DNA of 6,620 bases from a bacterium. GTDB taxonomy: Bacteria; Patescibacteriota; Patescibacteriia; UBA1558; S5-K13. Both the position numbers and the translations under genes were made by a program. The stretch is from positions 1 through 6,620 of the forward strand of contig JAIOTH010000158.1 of the NCBI GenBank assembly GCA_021106915.1, written 5' to 3'. The notes beneath the pieces are model-generated. The model saw only the letters and a program-made list of their open reading frames with translations. It searched no databases and was not told where the DNA came from. Below, in pieces: positions 1 to 6,100 of the stretch (position 1 is the first letter of the stretch; each line of letters starts with the position of its first letter).

Positions 1-333
1 ATAAAAAATAAAATTTTAAAGTTAATACAAGGTTCAGATTATTTTGTATTATCTAGTACGTATGAAACATTTGGTGTAGTTTTGATAGAAGCAATGAGTT
101 GTGGATTACCTGTTATTTCTACAAAATCCGAAGGGCCTATTTCTATTGTTCAAGATGAATCTTTAGGACTTTTATGCGATCATACAATAGATTCGATGAG
201 TAAAGCGTTAATTGAAATATCTGAAAAAAAATATAATAGTCAGAAGATTAGGGAGTATATAATTGATAATTTTTCACAAAATATTATAACTAATAAGCTC
301 GAAAAAATATATACAAAATGTTATGAAAGTTAA
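1..333 (+). CDS. GT4-family glycosyltransferase, C-terminal part (5' truncated by window)
   Basis: The reading frame is open from the first base and encodes the last 110 residues of a retaining GT4 (GT-B fold) glycosyltransferase, which transfers a sugar from a nucleotide-sugar donor during repeat-unit assembly at the cytoplasmic membrane. The visible part is the donor-binding half. Residues 11-20 (GSDYFVLSST) are followed by E22-TFGVVLI-E30, the E-x7-E motif of GT4 enzymes, then AMSCGLPVISTKSEGP, the usual loop contacting the donor. A TTG at 82 and an ATG at 91 lie inside this conserved block and are not real starts. The gene ends in TAA and overlaps the next gene by 11 bases, which points to translational coupling. 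Sugar specificity cannot be read from this fragment. Confidence 0.9.
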   Translation: MKNKILKLIQGSDYFVLSSTYETFGVVLIEAMSCGLPVISTKSEGPISIVQDESLGLLCDHTIDSMSKALIEISEKKYNSQKIREYIIDNFSQNIITNKLEKIYTKCYES

Positions 334-1573
334 AATTCATAGTTTTAACCTTAATTTATGGTCAATATTAGTTTTTTTGTTTATTGTAACTATTTTTCTT
401 GGAAGTGCAATTACATTTAAATTTAATATTTATCCGTTACGAGTAGTTGTTCCCTTTATTTTTTTATTGATTACAATATATATATACTCTACCAGTATTC
501 AAAGAAAAGAAATTAAAATAAAGTCTATCATATTTTTTACTCTGGTATTTTACTGTATATACTTTCTTAATACTATACTGGTATCATTGTACTCAGCGTT
601 AGCCCTAAAATTATATGTAATTGATTTTAATGATTTAATAAATTTTATCTTTCTATTTTTATACGTTTTGTGTTTAGTTTTTCTACTTAATTCTAATAGA
701 GATAGATTTATGAGAATAGCTATAAAAGCTATGTTAATAATGTATATTGTCTATACAATAATTGCATTATTTGAAATTTCAACAGGTTTTCATTTTAAAA
801 TGTCTGCAATTAATTTCAGACCTAGCTATGTAAGGTTTACACCAACTGTATTTTATACTAATCCAAATGATTTTTCCGCCATATTTACTATGATGTTTAT
901 TTTTTTAATGAATTTCTATATTTCACGGGAAAAGAAAAAAAATAATTACTTGTTGATTTTAATCTCATTATTACATTTATTTATTCTAATAAAAACATCT
1001 AGTCGCTTAAATTTGATTGTTTTTATATTTTATTTAATAGTCATATGGCCAAAATTCTTTATAAAATTTAGTTTTTTTTCCTTGTTTGTGATCCTTATTT
1101 CCCACGATTTTATTAAACATAAAATAGGAATCTATGATTCAACAATTTTTGAATATTTTACAAATATTTTTAATTTCAATTTATCTAATTCTGGAAGATT
1201 CCATTTATATAAATCATCTTTTTTGTCCTTAAAGCAGAATTTTGGTTTAGGTTGGGGAATTAATGCATCACACTTTTTTTATGAAAGTTTAAATATTGAA
1301 AAGTTAGGAAATTTAGTAAATCCTCATTCAAATCTTTTAGAAATATTAATAAATAGTGGTGTGATAGTTTTTTTATTATATATTTTCATAATAGTACTTT
1401 TAATCAATAAATTTTTAAAATTAAAAGATTATAAGAATGTATTTCAAGTTTTATTTTATCAGATTATTTTGTTTTCTTCCAGTTCAAGCTTATTTTTGTG
1501 GCCTTCATATTTATTTTTTATATTATATATTGGTCTTAGTTTAGGTAATAATAATTCGATTAAGTATATATGA
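323..1573 (+). CDS. O-antigen polymerase/ligase-family membrane protein (Wzy candidate)
   Basis: A 416-residue, very hydrophobic protein with about 11-12 predicted membrane spans by eye (for example around residues 13-31, 38-56, 68-90, 104-122, 131-152, 180-199, 208-223, 229-245, 343-361 and 390-407). Features typical of the O-antigen polymerase/ligase (Wzy_C/WaaL-like) superfamily are TNPND (179-183), SGR (290-292), GLGWG (308-312) and NPHSNLLEILINSG (333-346), the last at the end of a long non-membrane loop (about 263-342). Such proteins join undecaprenyl-PP-linked repeat units on the periplasmic side. Ligases of the WaaL type share the same domain, so polymerase is inferred from its place among glycosyltransferases. 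The ATG at 323 lies inside the end of the upstream gene; the stop overlaps the next start as ATGA (1570-1573). Length is normal for the family. Confidence 0.85.
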   Translation: MKVKIHSFNLNLWSILVFLFIVTIFLGSAITFKFNIYPLRVVVPFIFLLITIYIYSTSIQRKEIKIKSIIFFTLVFYCIYFLNTILVSLYSALALKLYVIDFNDLINFIFLFLYVLCLVFLLNSNRDRFMRIAIKAMLIMYIVYTIIALFEISTGFHFKMSAINFRPSYVRFTPTVFYTNPNDFSAIFTMMFIFLMNFYISREKKKNNYLLILISLLHLFILIKTSSRLNLIVFIFYLIVIWPKFFIKFSFFSLFVILISHDFIKHKIGIYDSTIFEYFTNIFNFNLSNSGRFHLYKSSFLSLKQNFGLGWGINASHFFYESLNIEKLGNLVNPHSNLLEILINSGVIVFLLYIFIIVLLINKFLKLKDYKNVFQVLFYQIILFSSSSSLFLWPSYLFFILYIGLSLGNNNSIKYI

Positions 1574-2673
1574 TTAAGATTTGTCACATTACAACTGTTC
1601 ATAACAGATATGATATTCGTATCTTTCATAAACAATGTAAAAGCTTATCTAAAGATTTTGATGTATCATTAATTGTTGCAGATGGATTAGGTGATGAAAT
1701 TATTGATAATATAAAAATATTTGATATAGGTTTACGTAAAAGTAATAGATTAAAAAGAGCAAAAATTGATTCTAATAAGGCGTATAAAAAAGCAATTTCT
1801 TTAGAATGCGAACTTTACCATTTTCATGATCCTGAATTGGTTAAGATTGGGAAAAAACTTAAAAAGAATGGAAATAAAGTTATTTATGATGCACATGAAG
1901 ATTTACCTAGGCAAATTTATAGCAAACCATACTTAAATAAGTATATTAAGTTTTTTGTAGCTAATCTAATTGAATGGCAAGAAAATGAAGCAGCGAAGCA
2001 ATTTGATTATATATTCACAGCTACACCACATATTTGTGCTCGGTTTATTAAAATAAATCCTAATTCGATTGATATTAATAATTATCCAATAATTGGAGAA
2101 CTTCAAAATAATATTACTTGGGATAAAAAAGAAAACATTATTAGTTATGTTGGTGGAATCTCAGAAATAAGAGGTATTAAAGAACTCATAGATGCTATTA
2201 GTTTAGTATCAGGAATAAGTTTGCATTTAGCAGGTGAATTTGGAGGTGAATTGACTTACAATTTGGTTTCAAAGAAGAATGGTTGGAAAAAAGTAGTTGA
2301 ATGTGGATTTTTAAGTCGAGAAGATGTAAGATTATTATTAGGGAAGTCAAAAGCAGGTATAGTAACATTCTTACCAGAAAAGAATCATATAAATGCACAG
2401 CCAAATAAATTATTTGAATATATGTCAGCAGGTATACCTGTTGTGGCTTCCAAATTTCCTCTTTGGCAGGATATTATTGAAAAATATAATTGTGGCATTT
2501 GTGTTGATCCAATGGATCCCAAAGAAATTGCTTTTGCAATTGAAAAAATAGTGAAAAATGATCATATGGCCAGAGAAATGGGAAATAATGGGAAGAATGC
2601 TGTTTTAAACCATTTTAACTGGAAAATAGAAGAGGAAAAATTATTGTCAATATATTATAAAATATTATATTAA
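1570..2673 (+). CDS. GT4-family glycosyltransferase
   Basis: A 367-residue GT-B glycosyltransferase, full length for GT4. The N-terminal acceptor-side domain opens with KICHITTVHNRYDIRIFHKQ, a recognisable start for a polysaccharide-locus GT4 subgroup, and carries HFHDPEL (84-90) and YDAHEDLP (106-113). The C-terminal donor domain starts near residue 190 with YVGGISEIRGI (193-203), then LAGEF (220-224) and QPNKLFEYMSAGIPVVAS (277-294), where E283 occupies the position of the second acidic residue of the GT4 donor motif. No signal peptide or membrane span is evident, so it probably works at the cytoplasmic membrane face on a lipid-linked acceptor. Its start is an ATGA overlap with the polymerase gene and its TAA shares one base with the next ATG (TAATG), so coupling on both sides is likely. 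Donor and linkage are unknown. Confidence 0.9.
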   Translation: MIKICHITTVHNRYDIRIFHKQCKSLSKDFDVSLIVADGLGDEIIDNIKIFDIGLRKSNRLKRAKIDSNKAYKKAISLECELYHFHDPELVKIGKKLKKNGNKVIYDAHEDLPRQIYSKPYLNKYIKFFVANLIEWQENEAAKQFDYIFTATPHICARFIKINPNSIDINNYPIIGELQNNITWDKKENIISYVGGISEIRGIKELIDAISLVSGISLHLAGEFGGELTYNLVSKKNGWKKVVECGFLSREDVRLLLGKSKAGIVTFLPEKNHINAQPNKLFEYMSAGIPVVASKFPLWQDIIEKYNCGICVDPMDPKEIAFAIEKIVKNDHMAREMGNNGKNAVLNHFNWKIEEEKLLSIYYKILY

Positions 2674-3734
2674 TGAAGTTAGTTACTATAATAGGTGCTA
2701 GGCCACAGTTTATAAAAGCAGCTGCTTTAAGTAGAGAGATAGCAAAACATGATAAGGTTGAAGAAATTATAGTTCATACAGGTCAACATTTTGATGCTAA
2801 TATGTCTGATATTTTTTTCGAGCAAATGGATATTCCAAAACCACATTATAATCTAAATATTAATGGATTAGGACATGGGGCAATGACAGGACAAATGCTT
2901 GAAAAAATTGAGAGGGTTTTAATCAAAGAGAATCCCGACTGGGTTGTTGTTTATGGAGATACAAATTCAACCATTGCTGGAGCTCTGGCAGCAACAAAAC
3001 TTCATAAAAAAGTTGCACATATTGAAGCCGGTTTACGTTCGTTTAATATGAAAATGCCTGAAGAAGTAAACCGAATATTAACTGATAGAATTTCTAATAT
3101 CCTTTTTTGTCCAACAGATACTGCTGTAAAAAATCTAATTAATGAGGGATATGGCAATATGGATTGCAAGGTAATGAACTCTGGGGATATCATGCTTGAT
3201 GCAGCCTTATTTTATTCAAAGAAAGAACAAAAACCTAATATTGATTTACCGAATGAATTTATATTAGCAACAATTCATCGAGCTGAAAATACAGATGATT
3301 TAGACAGATTACATTTAATTTTTGATGCATTAAATGAGATATCAAAACAGATCCCTATAATTTTGCCTCTTCATCCTAGAACAAAAAAAATAGTGCAACA
3401 ATTAAATGTTAATTTAATAAATTTAACAATTATTGATCCTGTTGGATACCTTGAAATGGTTTATATGTTAAATCGATGTAATTTAGTAATGACAGATAGT
3501 GGGGGATTACAAAAAGAAGCATTTTTCTTTAAAAAACCTTGTATTACTTTGCGTGATGAAACCGAATGGGTTGAGTTAGTAGAATCTGGATTTAATAAAG
3601 TTGTAGGTGCTGATACAACTAAAATTATTGATGCTTTCAAATTTCAAAACAATGATATGAATTTTAATGTTAATTTATATGGTAATGGGAATACTGCAGA
3701 GATCATTTTAGGAGAACTTCAAAAAAATAATTAA
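2673..3734 (+). CDS. wecB: Non-hydrolysing UDP-GlcNAc 2-epimerase family enzyme (WbpI-like subgroup by motif)
   Basis: A 353-residue cytoplasmic GT-B-fold epimerase that inverts C2 of a UDP-2-acetamido sugar, classically UDP-GlcNAc to UDP-ManNAc. Motifs in order: GARPQFIKAA (8-17), HTGQH (35-39), YGDTNS (94-99), HIEAGLRSFNMKMPEEVNR (116-134), IHRAEN (201-206), LHPRTKK (233-239), TDSGGLQKEA (274-283) and LRDETEW (293-299). D96, E118, E130 and H202 align with the catalytic D95, E117, E131 and H213 of E. coli WecB, so activity is expected. Two traits differ from classical WecB: GARPQFIK in place of GTRPEAIK, and a loop two residues shorter (SFNMKM) before PEE. Both recall WbpI-type enzymes acting on UDP-2,3-diacetamido-glucuronate. 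The symbol is therefore the family name, and the true substrate may differ. It shares one base with the upstream stop and lies one base before the next gene. Confidence 0.93.
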   Translation: MKLVTIIGARPQFIKAAALSREIAKHDKVEEIIVHTGQHFDANMSDIFFEQMDIPKPHYNLNINGLGHGAMTGQMLEKIERVLIKENPDWVVVYGDTNSTIAGALAATKLHKKVAHIEAGLRSFNMKMPEEVNRILTDRISNILFCPTDTAVKNLINEGYGNMDCKVMNSGDIMLDAALFYSKKEQKPNIDLPNEFILATIHRAENTDDLDRLHLIFDALNEISKQIPIILPLHPRTKKIVQQLNVNLINLTIIDPVGYLEMVYMLNRCNLVMTDSGGLQKEAFFFKKPCITLRDETEWVELVESGFNKVVGADTTKIIDAFKFQNNDMNFNVNLYGNGNTAEIILGELQKNN

Positions 3735-3735
3735 T

Positions 3736-4932
3736 ATGAAGATTTTATATATACATCAATACTTTATAACGCAAAACGAATCAGGAGGGAATCGCTCATA
3801 TTATTTTGCAAAAAAACTTATTGATAAAGGTCATGAGGTAACAGTATTGACTTCTAATATGAAAAATGAAAATTGGAAAAATGTAGAAAGAAAAAATATT
3901 GATGGAATTGATGTTATTTACATAAAAAATAGGTATTCCAATTCAATGACCTTTAGTCGTAGACTTTTTTCTTTTTTTAGGTTTATGATATTATCAACCA
4001 TTTGGGTTTTTAAAATAAAAGAAACTGATATAGTATTTTGTACTTCTACTCCTTTAACGGTTGGTATTCCAGGCTTGCTATTAAAAAAAATCAGGAAAGT
4101 TCCTTTTGTATTTGAAGTAAGAGATCTTTGGCCAGATACACCTATTGAAATGGGAGTTTTAACAAACAGATTAGTTATAAGAGTTGCTAAGTATTTTGAA
4201 AAATCATTTTACAAAAATTCAAAAAAAATTATCGCAATTAGCGATGGAATAAAAGAAGGTATAATAAAAAAAGGTATTCCTGAAAATAAAGTTGAAGTGG
4301 TAAGAATTGGTGTTAACTTAAGTCTTACAAATGAATCAAAAATAATCGATGATGATTTTTGGGATGATGGACTTAAAAGTAAATTTAAGTGTATATATGC
4401 TGGTGCGCACGGTATTGCAAATGGTTTAATACATGTGCTTAATGCGGCAGAAAAGCTTTTAGATAATAAAGAGATTGCATTCATATTAGTTGGTGAAGGA
4501 ATGCAAAAAAACAGTCTTATCAGAGAAGCTAAAAATAGAAAATTAGACAATGTATTTTTTATTGATCCTGTGCCTAAAAATAAAATTCATAGTATTTTAG
4601 AGTCTTGCGATATTGGATTAATGATATTAGAAAATTATTCAATTTTTAAGACTGCTTTACCTAATAAATTTTCAGATTATATATCATGTTCTTTACCTGT
4701 TATTGTTAATTTTGAAGGTGAGTTAAAAAAGTTGGTTAATAAAACTGATTGTGGTGTATTTGTTAAGCCTGGAGACCCTGATGATTTTGCTAGCAAGGTG
4801 AAATTGTTAAAAGATGATTCAAATGAAGTAAATCAAAAAAAATCAAATGCAAGGAAGTTAGCAGAAAATGAATTTGATTTAGAAAAAATCTCTAATAATT
4901 TTGTAGATTTATTAGTGAATCAAAATAAATAA
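3736..4932 (+). CDS. WbuB-like GT4 glycosyltransferase
   Basis: A 398-residue GT4 glycosyltransferase of the WbuB-like group, whose characterised or proposed members transfer N-acetylated amino sugars such as FucNAc; the role here is inferred. The N-terminus MKILYIHQYF then GGNRSYYFAKKLIDKGHEVTVLTS (17-40) forms the first Rossmann strand and glycine loop. EVRDLWPDTP (127-136) is a subgroup hallmark. The donor domain has YAGAHGIANG (221-230), LVGEG (251-255) and ALPNKFSDYISCSLPVI (307-323). D314 stands where many GT4 enzymes have Glu, a substitution I recall from PNKFFDY-type relatives. A hydrophobic patch near 80-93 may help membrane association. It starts one base after the epimerase stop. 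A GGAG at 3711-3714 is 21 bases from the start, too far to be a convincing ribosome binding site. Adjacency to the epimerase suggests it may use that enzyme's product. Confidence 0.9.
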   Translation: MKILYIHQYFITQNESGGNRSYYFAKKLIDKGHEVTVLTSNMKNENWKNVERKNIDGIDVIYIKNRYSNSMTFSRRLFSFFRFMILSTIWVFKIKETDIVFCTSTPLTVGIPGLLLKKIRKVPFVFEVRDLWPDTPIEMGVLTNRLVIRVAKYFEKSFYKNSKKIIAISDGIKEGIIKKGIPENKVEVVRIGVNLSLTNESKIIDDDFWDDGLKSKFKCIYAGAHGIANGLIHVLNAAEKLLDNKEIAFILVGEGMQKNSLIREAKNRKLDNVFFIDPVPKNKIHSILESCDIGLMILENYSIFKTALPNKFSDYISCSLPVIVNFEGELKKLVNKTDCGVFVKPGDPDDFASKVKLLKDDSNEVNQKKSNARKLAENEFDLEKISNNFVDLLVNQNK

Positions 4933-4953
4933 CGGGGATAAAAAATAATTATT
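4933..4953 (+). other. Largest intergenic gap in the window (21 bases)
   Basis: The only spacer longer than one base. It reads CGGGG followed by an A/T-rich stretch up to the ATG of the sugar transferase gene. There is no purine-rich Shine-Dalgarno sequence at the usual 5-10 base distance, no inverted repeat that could be a terminator, and too little room for a clear promoter. It probably serves only as a leader for translation of the downstream gene within the operon. Confidence 0.5.
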
Positions 4954-5589
4954 ATGATTTACAGTAAATATATAAAAAGAATTTTTGATTTTCTTTTAGC
5001 TTTGAGTTTATTAATTATTGTTTCCCCAATAATAATAATAATTTGCATAATATTATCATTTGTTAACAAAGGTAATCCATTTTTTATTCAAAGAAGACCA
5101 GGAAAAAATAATAAAGTTTTTCGAGTGATTAAGTTTAAAACTATGACTAATGAGAAAGATAAGAATGGGGAGCTGTTGCCAGATAATAAGCGACTTACAA
5201 TAGCAGGTAGGTTTGTAAGAAAAACATCTTTAGACGAGTTACCACAATTAATTAATGTGATAAAAGGAGATATGTCTTTTATTGGCCCGAGGCCATTATT
5301 AGAGGAATATTTACCTTTATATAATGATTTTCAAAAGAGAAGACATGAAGTAAGTCCTGGTATTACGGGGTGGGCTCAAATTAATGGCCGAAATACCACT
5401 CTTTTCAGCAAAAGGTTTGAATTTGATGTATGGTATGTTGATAATTTATCATTATTTTTAGACATTAAAATAGCGGTTAAGACAATTTGTAAAGTTTTTT
5501 CATCAGAAGGGAATATTCCTGGTCAAAATGTTTTTGATGTTGATGATGTAGGCTTTAATAAAGCAATAGAAAATGATAAAAAAAAATAG
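4954..5589 (+). CDS. PglC-like phosphoglycosyl transferase (initiating sugar transferase)
   Basis: A 211-residue bacterial sugar transferase of the small monotopic type, the size of PglC and lacking the long membrane N-terminal region of WbaP/WcaJ. It moves a sugar-1-phosphate from a UDP-sugar to undecaprenyl phosphate, starting repeat-unit synthesis. Residues 11-36 form the single membrane segment, broken by S24-P25, matching the Ser-Pro that makes PglC's helix re-enter the membrane. Next come QRRPGKN (46-52), the KFKTM block (60-64), the catalytic D94-E95 in TSLDELPQLINV, FIGPRPLLEEYLPLY (109-123), PGITGWAQINGRN (135-147) and FDVWYVDNLSLFLDIKI (157-173). All expected active-site parts are present. 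Relatives of this style are common in Bacteroidota. The last 17 bases overlap the acetyltransferase gene, so the two are probably coupled. PglC uses a di-N-acetylbacillosamine donor; whether this enzyme does too is not shown. Confidence 0.94.
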   Translation: MIYSKYIKRIFDFLLALSLLIIVSPIIIIICIILSFVNKGNPFFIQRRPGKNNKVFRVIKFKTMTNEKDKNGELLPDNKRLTIAGRFVRKTSLDELPQLINVIKGDMSFIGPRPLLEEYLPLYNDFQKRRHEVSPGITGWAQINGRNTTLFSKRFEFDVWYVDNLSLFLDIKIAVKTICKVFSSEGNIPGQNVFDVDDVGFNKAIENDKKK

Positions 5590-6100
5590 TATCGTCTTAA
5601 GAAAAGCAGAGATTTCAGACTTAGAAAGATTACAGATTCTAAAGAATAACAGAGATGTTAATAAACTGTTAGGTGGATTTTCACTTGGTTATTCAAAGGA
5701 AGATATTCGGAGATGGATTGAATTTCATGATAACAATAATAATGAAGCTCTGTATCTTATAGATTATGAGGGTGTTGTGATCGGGCATGTAGGATTGTAT
5801 AATATAGATCATAGAGCCCAAAATGCAGAATTTGCAATTATGATCGGCGATAATTCTTATATTGGAAAAGGTATTGGTAGTAAAGTTTCGAAGTTAATGT
5901 TAAAGATTGGTTTTGAAGAATTAAATCTACATAGAATTTACTTAAGCGTTATTGATTCAAATATTCTGGCAATTAAACTTTACAATAGTATTGGCTTTAA
6001 GCAAGAGGGAGTACTTAGGGATGCTCAGTTCAAAAATAATCAATATCTTAATTTAATAATCATGTCCATTCTAAGAAATGAATATGAAAAAATTGTATAA
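5573..6100 (+). CDS. GNAT-family N-acetyltransferase (RimJ/RimL-like)
   Basis: A 175-residue single-domain GNAT acetyltransferase, full length, using acetyl-CoA to acylate an amine. The fold can be followed: strand 1 VLRKAEISDLERL (8-20), central strands ALYLIDYEGVVIGHVGLYNID (59-79) and NAEFAIMIGD (84-93), the CoA pyrophosphate loop Y-I-G-K-G-I-G (96-102, the Q/R-x-x-G-x-G/A equivalent), LHRIYLSVIDSNILAIKLYNSIGF (119-142) with the usual N-x-x-A-x-x-L-Y helix, and the final strands from EGVLRDAQF. The first ATG is the only plausible start, since the next Met is at residue 90. It overlaps the sugar transferase gene by 17 bases. GNATs in such loci (PseH, WecD) acetylate 4-amino nucleotide sugars, so the same role is inferred here, but RimJ-like GNATs can also act on protein N-termini or small amines. 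Confidence 0.88.
   Translation: MIKKNSIVLRKAEISDLERLQILKNNRDVNKLLGGFSLGYSKEDIRRWIEFHDNNNNEALYLIDYEGVVIGHVGLYNIDHRAQNAEFAIMIGDNSYIGKGIGSKVSKLMLKIGFEELNLHRIYLSVIDSNILAIKLYNSIGFKQEGVLRDAQFKNNQYLNLIIMSILRNEYEKIV
5578..5586 (+). repeat. Run of nine A bases in the PGT/GNAT overlap
   Basis: A homopolymer of nine A bases lies just before the TAG of the sugar transferase gene and just after the ATG of the acetyltransferase gene, so it is read in both frames (the Lys-Lys-Lys end of one protein and the Lys-Lys beginning of the other). Loss of one A, by polymerase slippage or in the genome, would join the two reading frames into one long fusion protein. Whether slippage happens is unknown. Confidence 0.6.

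Noticed and set aside
2198..2404. Minus-strand open frame of 68 codons
   Set aside because: It lies opposite the conserved donor domain of the GT4 gene, has leucine/isoleucine-rich antisense composition and matches no family I recognise.
3002..3193. Minus-strand open frame of 63 codons
   Set aside because: It is antisense to the catalytic core of the epimerase and has no recognisable domain.
3710..3715. AGGAGA resembling a Shine-Dalgarno site before the 3736 start
   Set aside because: It is about 20 bases from the start codon and inside the epimerase coding sequence, too far for normal ribosome binding.
4209..4550. Minus-strand open frame of 113 codons, the longest antisense frame
   Set aside because: It is fully inside the well-supported GT4 gene, and its serine/leucine/proline-rich product looks like a reverse reading of AT-rich coding DNA.
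4642..4692. Asp in place of Glu in the donor motif of the WbuB-like glycosyltransferase, as a possible inactivating change
   Set aside because: The change is conservative, the surrounding ALPNKFSDY block is intact, and Asp at this place is familiar from PNKFFDY-type GT4 relatives.
5028..5042. Five tandem AAT units
   Set aside because: They fall in frame within the membrane helix of the sugar transferase and encode the isoleucine run after S24-P25, so AT-rich hydrophobic coding explains them.
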